Shown in pieces: positions 30,684 through 37,512 of a DNA stretch of 39,602 nucleotides. The DNA lies in assembly GCA_019748195.1 (NCBI GenBank), contig JAIEPW010000118.1:1-39602 (forward strand), written 5' to 3'. Position numbers and translations under genes: made by a program. The first letter of the stretch is position 1; each line of letters opens with the position of its first letter. This stretch comes from Bryobacteraceae bacterium (lineage in GTDB: Bacteria > Acidobacteriota > Terriglobia > Bryobacterales > Bryobacteraceae). The notes under the pieces were generated by a model that saw only the letters and a list, made by a program, of their open reading frames with translations, was not told where the DNA came from and ran no database searches.

Positions 30684-30720
30684 GCCTTTTCCGGCCGATA
30701 AGGTTCCAGGCGCGGTAGCC

Positions 30721-31386
30721 ATGTTCAACCGCTTATTGAATTGGTACGCTCAATCCCGGCAAATGGACAAAGCCGTGGAACTCCAGATCCTGTTGGACGA
30801 AGCTCTGGAGGCATATCGCGGCCTGATCCGGACGCTTGCCGAAATTGCTGGCGGCTCCCCGGACCTGGTGGAGGCGCACCGGCGCAACCTGGAGATGATC
30901 CGGACCATGACCCTGGGGCCACTTCGTCCCGGCGCGCTCACGCGGCTTCAAGCGCGGCTGGATGAGGAATTGCTTGCCTACGGATCGCGGCTGCTGCCGC
31001 CCTCGATTCCGCCGGAAACTCCTCCGCGGCTGGGGCCCGCGCCGCGGCGGCTGATGGAAGTGTTGGAGTCCCGCCGGTTGCGTCCCGCGCCATGCACGCT
31101 TCTACTGCTCCCCCGCCACGCCTTCGGCCGCGCCAAGGCGATCTCCGGACCGGCCGACTTCGTCTGCGTGTGGGAACCCGGCTTCACGGCGGCGCTGGTC
31201 GACGGCGGCGCGGTGGCCGCGCGCGAGTTCGCTGAGGCGGCTGGCGAAACTTCCTTCCGGCTGGCCGAGGTGCGCCCAGGCGAAGACTCGCTGGGTGAAC
31301 TGACCGCCCGCCTGGTGAGCTATTGCACAGCCATCGGACCGAACACCGGCGCCGCGAGATCGGCCGAATCGCGCAGGTTGCAATAA
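30721..31386 (+). CDS. hypothetical protein
   Basis: The 221-residue protein starts at ATG 30721, because the frame back to 30646 runs through the terminator. I do not recognise a family. The N-terminal half is helical and charged (MFNRLLNWYAQSRQMDKAVE, then ALEAYRGLIRTLAEIAGG). The C-terminal half looks like an alpha/beta domain: CTLLLLPRHAFGRAKAISGP, then FVCVWEPGFTAALVDGG. There is no signal peptide. Its last 67 bases overlap the convergent acetylesterase gene. Confidence 0.6.
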   Translation: MFNRLLNWYAQSRQMDKAVELQILLDEALEAYRGLIRTLAEIAGGSPDLVEAHRRNLEMIRTMTLGPLRPGALTRLQARLDEELLAYGSRLLPPSIPPETPPRLGPAPRRLMEVLESRRLRPAPCTLLLLPRHAFGRAKAISGPADFVCVWEPGFTAALVDGGAVAAREFAEAAGETSFRLAEVRPGEDSLGELTARLVSYCTAIGPNTGAARSAESRRLQ

Positions 31387-32792
31387 GGATCGCGGCCGTA
31401 GCCGTAGTGCAGCGCCGCCTTCTCCGGAAGTTTGCCTCCCAGGTACAGCAGTACATCGGTGGGCTTTTCCGGATCCACCACCACTTTGTAGATCAGCGAC
31501 TGCGGCGCTCCGTCCGCGGCGTGAATGGAGAAACCGGAAGCCCGGCCCTCCGCCAGCAGGGATCCGTTCACGTCGTCGAAGCTGAGCCGGATCATCGATC
31601 CCTCGAGTTTCGCCGCGCGAGGCCTCGGCCCGCGCTTCAAGCCCGCGCTCTCCTTGGCGTCCGGGAACAGGTCTTTCGAGACGATCGTCGCGAAGCGGCG
31701 TCCCAGCCGTTTCAGATCCGGCGTCGCGATGTGGATCGCGTCGTCCAGCGCGGTGTCGATGGTGGCGATCATGCCTCCGGGGCCCAGCTTCGGTTCCAGT
31801 AATCGCTGCGCTTCCTGAATCGCGTTCCAATTGTTCCGGTTGTCCGCCATCCCGGCGAACCGCCCGAGCTGCGCGTAATAGAAGGGGAGCTTGGGATCCT
31901 TCAGATCGGCGCGCAGGGCGGCCACCAAGCGCTCCATGCGGGAGGCGTACTGACCGGCGCGATCCCCGACGGTTTCCGCCTCGCCCTGGTACCAGAGGAC
32001 GCCCCGGACCTTGCCGCCGGCGGCCTCCACGCGGCGGATCAAGGCGCCGTACAGCGATTCCCCGCCCTTCGACTTCAGCGCCGGATCCCATTCCTCCATG
32101 CTGGAGCCGCCCTTGGCGCAGGGGATCAGGCCGATGGGAACCCCGGTACGGGTCAGCATCTGTACGGCGAAGGGAAGGCCAAGCCCGGCGCCCTGTTTGC
32201 GCTCCGCCATGAACTGCTCGATCTTGTCGCCTGCCAGCCGCTCGGGTTGTCCCTGGGCATTCTTGGACCAATAGGCGGAGTCGGCTGCCCATCGGGGCGA
32301 GTGCAGCGGTTCGGTGGCCACCAGCCAGCGGTCCGTCATATCGAAGCTATGGATCTGCTTGAGCGGCTGCTGCACGTCGATCAGATTGCCCACGCCCTGC
32401 ATGTTGGACTGGCCGGCGAGAATCCAGAGGTCGCCCACCAGGATGTCCTCGACCGCAGCCACGCCGGGCACGCCGGAGGCGCGCACTTCCACCCGATACG
32501 GTCCGCCGGCGGGGACGTTGCGGAGTTCACCGCTCCAGCGTCCGCCGGCGGCGCGCACCAGCGGCGTCCAATCCAGTCCGGCCACCGGCGCGCCGTCCTG
32601 CAGCACGCGGGCTTCGATGTATTTGCCGTTGGCGCGGGCGGCGGCGGAGCCGCCCAGCCGGAGGTCGGCGCGCATGGAATCGTTGCGCTGGATCACCTGG
32701 TTGTTCACCAGGCCGGTAAGCGTGATGTCCTGGGCGGAAAGCGCCAGCGAAAACACCGCGGCGAGAAGCGGGAGACGGATGAACGCTGCCAA
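31320..32792 (-). CDS. sialate O-acetylesterase-like (SASA) protein
   Basis: The 490-residue protein has a TTG start at 32792 and a signal peptide (1 to about 20). An N-terminal beta domain (about 22-118) precedes the SASA hydrolase domain: VGDLWILAGQSNMQGVG with Ser129 as nucleophile, PCAKGGSSMEEWDP (about 223-236), RGVLWYQGEAE (about 263-273) and DDAIHIATPDLKRLGRRFA with the catalytic Asp/His. A C-terminal beta domain follows. It removes O-acetyl groups from sialic acid, xylan or other acetylated glycans in the periplasm or outside. The exact glycan is unknown. Confidence 0.88.
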   Translation of the reverse strand: MAAFIRLPLLAAVFSLALSAQDITLTGLVNNQVIQRNDSMRADLRLGGSAAARANGKYIEARVLQDGAPVAGLDWTPLVRAAGGRWSGELRNVPAGGPYRVEVRASGVPGVAAVEDILVGDLWILAGQSNMQGVGNLIDVQQPLKQIHSFDMTDRWLVATEPLHSPRWAADSAYWSKNAQGQPERLAGDKIEQFMAERKQGAGLGLPFAVQMLTRTGVPIGLIPCAKGGSSMEEWDPALKSKGGESLYGALIRRVEAAGGKVRGVLWYQGEAETVGDRAGQYASRMERLVAALRADLKDPKLPFYYAQLGRFAGMADNRNNWNAIQEAQRLLEPKLGPGGMIATIDTALDDAIHIATPDLKRLGRRFATIVSKDLFPDAKESAGLKRGPRPRAAKLEGSMIRLSFDDVNGSLLAEGRASGFSIHAADGAPQSLIYKVVVDPEKPTDVLLYLGGKLPEKAALHYGYGRDPYCNLRDSADLAAPVFGPMAVQ

Positions 32793-33103
32793 GCGGAAGA
32801 CCTCTGGGCGGATTTTAGCAAACCGGCATTGGGGAACGGTACGAGAGCCGGGCCGCGAGACTGCTTCAGGCTTTCCAAACGAGTCACGCGAAACTTCCAG
32901 CTAAATATCCCGCCTCGCCAATCACTTGCGCGAAACCACGCCCGCGCCCCCCACTCCGTCGTGTTAAAAAATGTCCGAAGCGCGACGGGCTGGCCAGCCT
33001 GCTTCTTAAGCCGGGATCGATCCCGCACCGAAATTCCGTCGACAAGGGCCGCCTCCGCCCAGGAGGCGGCCGGCACGGCGCACCGGCGAAGGCCGAGGTG
33101 TGC
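32793..33103. other. gene-free spacer of about 310 bases
   Basis: It lies between the acetylesterase start and the SRPBCC gene's stop, both on the minus strand. A terminator-like hairpin sits at 33048-33070. No gene, repeat or clear promoter box is otherwise visible. Confidence 0.5.
33048..33070 (-). terminator. probable terminator of the SRPBCC gene
   Basis: A nine-base perfect stem gccgcctcc/ggaggcggc with a five-base loop, about 33 bases beyond the stop of the minus-strand gene. The T-tail is weak (CTTGTC). Confidence 0.6.
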
Positions 33104-33727
33104 CTACGCTTCCGCCCGTTCGCGGATCCCCAGCATCATCCGCCGCTCCATGAGGAAATGGGCCGGATCGAACACGTAGCGCCGGAACAGGTTCGACGGC
33201 CCGCGGGAGCGCACCAGCATCCGCGTCGCACCGCGCGACAACGCAAACAAATGGAAACTCCACGCGCCTTCGAGGATGCGTTCTCCGCGCTGCTTGCGCG
33301 TCCAATCCTCGGGCGTAACCAGCACCAGCGTGCGCGGCGCATCCACTTCGGACACGACCATGCGCCCCGTGCCTCCATAACGGCTGGGCGGCGCCATCCA
33401 CACATTATCCCCCGGCTGGCGATGCTGCCATTCGCCGTGCAGCCGGTCGGCGTTGACCATGTCGGCCAGGAACAGGTTCTCGAGCGCCGTGTAGCTGTAG
33501 AATCCGCCGCGATCCTGGCCCAACTGGATCAGCCAGGCCCACACCAGTTCCACCGGCGCCTGGATGGTGAGCGCGCGCGTGGCGCTGGTCTCCACCGCCG
33601 ATCCCTCGTCGCCGGGCAGATCGGCTCCGCATTCTTCGCCGGTGGCGCCCCAGCGCAGCATCCACGGCCGGACCAGGCATTCGTAGACGGATAAGGCCGC
33701 GAACGCGGCCGCCGGTAAAGCCTTCAT
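33104..33727 (-). CDS. SRPBCC-family protein (second copy)
   Basis: The 207-residue protein starts at ATG 33727; the frame runs on to 33787, but that lies over the divergent gene. APVELVWAWLIQLGQDRGGFYSYTALENLF (about 57-86) matches the same SRPBCC pattern as the protein at 26968-27489. Later strands TLVLVTPEDW, GAWSFHLFALSRGATRMLVRSRG and a C-terminal helix FDPAHFLMERRMMLGIRERA follow. The N-terminal segment MKALPAAAFAALSVYECLV looks like a membrane or signal segment, absent from the other copy. Ligand unknown. Confidence 0.75.
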   Translation of the reverse strand: MKALPAAAFAALSVYECLVRPWMLRWGATGEECGADLPGDEGSAVETSATRALTIQAPVELVWAWLIQLGQDRGGFYSYTALENLFLADMVNADRLHGEWQHRQPGDNVWMAPPSRYGGTGRMVVSEVDAPRTLVLVTPEDWTRKQRGERILEGAWSFHLFALSRGATRMLVRSRGPSNLFRRYVFDPAHFLMERRMMLGIRERAEA

Positions 33728-33767
33728 AGGTCCAATGTAAGCGCGTGATATGCTCCAAGCAAGGCCG

Positions 33768-34607
33768 ATGCCGCATCGCCGGTCCATATTGCTGGTGGCT
33801 TCCGCGCTCGCCGGTCTGGCTTGCCTGCACGGCTTTCAGAGCCGCTTCCGCGTGTACATCAGCATGGAGCCTTACGATCAGGTTCCCGTCCCGCCCGATG
33901 CGGAGCAGCCCTCCGAGTGGGTGTTCGGGCGGCTGATGTATCCCAACCACCCGAACGCGCGCTTCGGCCGCTGGTTCGGCAGGTCGCAGGACTGGCGCGA
34001 GGGCGGCACCAGTTGGACCCAGGATTACCCTCGCGCCGACCGCCACTTCCTGATGGCGCTCCGCCGCCTGACCCGCGTGGAAGCTCGCGCCGCGGAGCAG
34101 CCGATCAACCTGGATGACGGCGACGACGTTTACAACTGGCCATTCCTGTTCGCCGGCGAAATGGGCGACTGGCTTCTGACCGATCAGCAGGCCGCGAAGC
34201 TCCGCGATTACCTCCTTCGCGGCGGCTTCCTCTTGATGGACGACTTCTGGGGGACGCCCGAGTGGGAGCAGTTCCTGGAGAGCATGAATCGCGTTTTTCC
34301 GGACCGCCCCATCGTCGACATTCCCGACGACGACCCGGTCTTGAAGACGGTCTACACCATCCAGGAGCGGCTCCTGATTCCCGGGCAATGGGGCCTGCGC
34401 CGCGGCACCCTGTACCGCAATGACGGGTCAACGCCCTATTGGCGCGGCATTTACGACGATCGCAACCGCCTGATGGTGGCCATGTTCTTCAACTCCGATG
34501 TCGGCGATTCGTGGGAGTGGGCCGACGACCCACGCTATCCGGAGAAGTATTCGGCACTCGGCATCCGCCTGGGCGTGAACTTTGTCATCTATTCGTTGAC
34601 GCATTGA
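33768..34607 (+). CDS. DUF4159 protein
   Basis: The 279-residue protein starts at ATG 33768; ATG 33750 adds six residues. An N-terminal MPHRRSILLVASALAGLACLH is a signal peptide with an Arg pair. The core is DUF4159: YPRADRHFLMALRRLTRVEA, DDVYNWPFLFAGEMGDWLLT, LRDYLLRGGFLLMDDFWG and YDDRNRLMVAMFFNSDVGDSWEWADD. In other proteins this domain has a class I glutamine amidotransferase-like fold and often follows BatA-type or AAA/DUF58 gene clusters. No such partner is here. Function unknown. The start is only about 40 bases from the divergent SRPBCC gene. Confidence 0.82.
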   Translation: MPHRRSILLVASALAGLACLHGFQSRFRVYISMEPYDQVPVPPDAEQPSEWVFGRLMYPNHPNARFGRWFGRSQDWREGGTSWTQDYPRADRHFLMALRRLTRVEARAAEQPINLDDGDDVYNWPFLFAGEMGDWLLTDQQAAKLRDYLLRGGFLLMDDFWGTPEWEQFLESMNRVFPDRPIVDIPDDDPVLKTVYTIQERLLIPGQWGLRRGTLYRNDGSTPYWRGIYDDRNRLMVAMFFNSDVGDSWEWADDPRYPEKYSALGIRLGVNFVIYSLTH

Positions 34608-34903
34608 ACACGCTCCGCACGGCTCCGCAGTGGTTCGACAAGTTACCGGCCAAAGTGCGGGACAAGTGCTAAGTCCGTTCGGAGCACGCGCGGTCGCAGG
34701 CGGATGGGATCGTTCTGCTGAAGCGGACAACAGATTGATTTCCCTAGCACTATTCTGGGGACGCAGGCTGGAATCACGAGGGAGGAGTTCTCACGGGCGT
34801 ACGAACGATCCTGAGCATCAGCAGAAGCTGGCTGAGCCTTACCGATGAGAAATCGTAGTGCAAGGCGCCGCTGACGTTTTTATTTGGCTTAGTGCGATCA
34901 GTT
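34608..34903. other. gene-free spacer of about 300 bases
   Basis: It lies between the DUF4159 stop and tRNA-Ala. Short open frames exist but show no coding pattern. The opening, with ggttcgacaagttaccgg near 34632-34649, resembles intergenic repeats seen in other genomes. No terminator was recognised. Confidence 0.35.
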
Positions 34904-34979
34904 TGGTGGACCTGAAGGGATTCGAACCCTTGACCTCTTCCATGCCATGGAAGCGCGCTCCCAACTGCGCCACAGGCCC
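34904..34979 (-). tRNA. tRNA-Ala (GGC)
   Basis: The minus strand has acceptor GGGCCTG/CAGGTCC (one G-U pair), anticodon stem CTTCC/GGAAG around ATGGCAT (anticodon GGC), T-loop GGTTCGAATCC and an encoded CCA at 34906-34904. Confidence 0.95.
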
Positions 34980-35015
34980 ACTTCGGAAGGGAACTTTCTA
35001 GAATATAACACAGCG

Positions 35016-35483
35016 ATGTCGTCTCTCGACAATCCGCTGTGGGACTACGCGACCGCGGTTTACGCGCGTCCGGAAATCGCCGCCGCGTGCCTGCGCCTGC
35101 AGGATCAGCAGGGGCTGGACGCCGACATCCTGCTGGCCGCCGCGTGGGCCGCGAGCCTGGGGTATCGCATCGGGGTGGAGGACGCCGCGGCGCTCGAGGC
35201 CATCGCCGGACCGCTGCACGCCGAGGCCGTACATCCGGTCCGCGAACTGCGCCGCCGCGCCGCGGCCGATGCCGCGCGGTTCCCCGGCTTGAAGGAGAAG
35301 CTGCTCGCGGCGGAACTGCAGGCCGAGCGCATCGAGATCGCCGCGCTGCATGAATACCTCAGGGAAAAGATGCTGGCGGCGCCGTCGCCCGGGACGGCCG
35401 ATCTGGAGGCGAACCTGCTCGCCTATGCCGGCCACGCTTCACCGCCGCTCCGGCAATTGATCGCCGCTCTGCGTGGATCGTAA
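35016..35483 (+). CDS. TIGR02444 family protein
   Basis: The protein has 155 residues from ATG 35016; the frame back to 34947 lies inside tRNA-Ala. The opening LDNPLWDYATAVYARPEIAAACLRLQDQQGLDADILLAAAWAA is the family signature (DUF2390 type). The rest is helical, with charged helices such as LREKMLAAPS. There are no catalytic motifs and no membrane segment. Function unknown; family members are small cytoplasmic helical proteins. Confidence 0.8.
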   Translation: MSSLDNPLWDYATAVYARPEIAAACLRLQDQQGLDADILLAAAWAASLGYRIGVEDAAALEAIAGPLHAEAVHPVRELRRRAAADAARFPGLKEKLLAAELQAERIEIAALHEYLREKMLAAPSPGTADLEANLLAYAGHASPPLRQLIAALRGS

Positions 35484-35518
35484 ATTCACAACGCAAACTA
35501 TGGTAAATGTATACGCTT

Positions 35519-36364
35519 ATGGCTACGAATCCAGCGGGGCTGGTGGTGCTGACGGGAAAGACGGCTTTGGTCACCGGAGCCGGACGGGGCATCGGCCAGG
35601 CGGTGGCGCGGCAGCTCGCCGCGGCCGGCGCGTCGGTGATGATCAACGACATCGATCGTGACGCGCTGTTCGAAACCGGGCACCTGATCGGCGAGGCCGG
35701 AGGTCACGTCAAGGCGATGCCGGGCGATCTCACCTCGCCCGAGTTCCCGCAGAAACTGGTGGACGCCGCCGTGAACGGCTTTGGCTCGCTGGACATCATT
35801 GTCAACAACGCCGGCTACACCTGGGACAACGTGATCCAGAAGACGACCGATGAGCAGTTTCAGGCGATGCTCGATATCCATGTGGTCGCGCCGTTCCGCG
35901 TGCTGCGGGCCGCTTCCGCGTGGCTGCGCGATACCGCGAAGAAGGAGATCGCGGAGGGCCGGCCGGTGATGCGCAAGGTCGTGAACATCACCTCGGTGTC
36001 GGGAACGGACGGCAACGCGGGGCAGTCCGGATACTCGTCCGGTAAAGCCGCCGTGATCGGGCTGACCAAGACGATCGCCAAGGAGTGGGGCCGCTACAAC
36101 GTGAACGTCAACGCGGTGGGCTTCTCCATGATCGACACGCGAATGATGAAGCCGATGGGCGAAGACTCCGTGATCGAGATGAAGGGGCAGAAGATTCCGA
36201 TCGGGGTGCAGCCCGCCATGCTGGGCGCGGTGGAGCGGTTCGTGCCGCTGCGGCGCATGGGGACGGTGGAGGAAGCCGCGGGACCGGTGCTGTTTTTCTG
36301 TTCGCCCTTGTCGGATTTCGTGACGGGCGAATGCCTGATCTGCGGCGGCGGGGCGCGCTCCTAG
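35519..36364 (+). CDS. short-chain dehydrogenase/reductase (FabG-like)
   Basis: The protein is 281 residues from ATG 35519; ATG 35507 is an alternative start. It has the cofactor loop TGAGRGIG (19-26), NNAG (about 97-100), the catalytic Ser in ITSVSG, and YSSGK with the catalytic Tyr and Lys, then the closing GECLICGGG. FabG-type 3-oxoacyl reductases and multifunctional SDR dehydrogenases share this layout. A Met-rich insert after the active site (MIDTRMMKPMGEDSVIEM) is longer than in housekeeping FabG. The substrate is uncertain. The stop overlaps the convergent gene's stop in CTAG (36361-36364). Confidence 0.88.
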   Translation: MATNPAGLVVLTGKTALVTGAGRGIGQAVARQLAAAGASVMINDIDRDALFETGHLIGEAGGHVKAMPGDLTSPEFPQKLVDAAVNGFGSLDIIVNNAGYTWDNVIQKTTDEQFQAMLDIHVVAPFRVLRAASAWLRDTAKKEIAEGRPVMRKVVNITSVSGTDGNAGQSGYSSGKAAVIGLTKTIAKEWGRYNVNVNAVGFSMIDTRMMKPMGEDSVIEMKGQKIPIGVQPAMLGAVERFVPLRRMGTVEEAAGPVLFFCSPLSDFVTGECLICGGGARS

Positions 36365-37380
36365 CGATTGCGGGCCAGTTGCTCGCGCAGCGTGGTCGCA
36401 TTCTTGCGCTGTTCGGGATTCAGTTCGGTCAGCGCGGCGTCCAGCAGCTTGCGCGACGCGGCGTCGTTGCTGTCGCCCGCGAGTTCCAGCCAGGCCACGG
36501 CCTGCACCAGGTCGCGCGGGCTGCGATCCGGGCGGGCGAGAAGGAGAGATCCCAGGCGGACCTGGCACCGGGCATCGCCGCGCGCCGCGCAGAGGCGGAA
36601 ATACCGGGCGGCTTTTTCCAGGTCGAGGGGAACACCGGAGCCTTTTTCGTGGAGCCGGCCCATTTCATATTGCGCGGCCTGGCTGCCAAAGTGAGCGGCG
36701 TCTTCCAGCTTGCGCATCCCCGCTTCCACGTTCTTTGGCGCCACGTCGCCGCGGAGTTCCGCTGTGCCCAATAAAAACAAAGCAGCGCTGTTATTGCGAT
36801 CGGCGGCGCGGCGGAGCAGTAGGAGAGCTTTCACCGGGTCCCTGGGAAGATGTTCGCCGTGCAGCAGAAATGCACCGACTACGGCTTGCGCCGGCGGGTA
36901 ATCTTCGGCGGCGAGCGCTTGCAGCGTAGCCAGAGAATCAGCTACCTTATCTTGGGCCTTGATTCGCGTAACAGCGATGTTGTAGGCGTTGCGCCGGCGC
37001 TCCTGCTTGTCGTCAAACGACTTCTCCCGGAAAAGAAAATTGACTTCAATTGTCGCTTGGATCGCCACTGGTTTACCGTCCTTCTCGGCGGGGCTGTATC
37101 GCCATTGACGGATCGCCTGCTCAGCCCGCTCGTCCAGACCGAAGTCTAACGGGCTTACGATCTTGATCTGCTCCAGCGTGCCGCTGGTGTTCACCACGAC
37201 TTCAAAAATCACCCGGCCCTGAACGCCAGCAGAGCGCGCCGCTTCCGAGTATTCCGGACTGACGCGATGAATCAGCCTGGCGGGCTTAACTTTAGTCGTG
37301 CCCGCCTTCGGTTGCTGGGATTGCGCGGGCAGCACGGCCAGAAGCAGTGTCGCGAGTGCCGGAATTCCTCCCCGTTTCAT
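36361..37380 (-). CDS. TonB C-terminal domain protein with Sel1 repeats
   Basis: The 339-residue protein has a signal peptide (1 to about 21). Residues about 34-116 form a TonB C-terminal domain: RLIHRVSPEYSEAARSAGVQ, GRVIFEVVVNTSGTLEQIKI, ERAEQAIRQWRYSPAEKDGK. From about 145 to 310 come Sel1-like helical repeats, for example AQYEMGRLHEKGSGVPLDLE. There is no TonB-type N-terminal anchor, so it is not a classical energiser. Such stand-alone domains are common in this phylum and probably hold protein complexes in the periplasm. Confidence 0.82.
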   Translation of the reverse strand: MKRGGIPALATLLLAVLPAQSQQPKAGTTKVKPARLIHRVSPEYSEAARSAGVQGRVIFEVVVNTSGTLEQIKIVSPLDFGLDERAEQAIRQWRYSPAEKDGKPVAIQATIEVNFLFREKSFDDKQERRRNAYNIAVTRIKAQDKVADSLATLQALAAEDYPPAQAVVGAFLLHGEHLPRDPVKALLLLRRAADRNNSAALFLLGTAELRGDVAPKNVEAGMRKLEDAAHFGSQAAQYEMGRLHEKGSGVPLDLEKAARYFRLCAARGDARCQVRLGSLLLARPDRSPRDLVQAVAWLELAGDSNDAASRKLLDAALTELNPEQRKNATTLREQLARNR

Positions 37381-37512
37381 GCTGGAAACTTATCACACCT
37401 TCCCGTTGTAACTTCACCCCCACAGCCCGGTAACTCATGCACGGCCGCAATTCGTCCGCAATCGACGGAACCGGCGGCGCGTTCCGCCGTTATTCCTTAG
37501 GGAGAGAACCGC

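Noticed and set aside
30646-30720. upstream start of the hypothetical gene after the PEP-CTERM array
   Set aside because: The added codons run through the strong terminator at 30659-30683.
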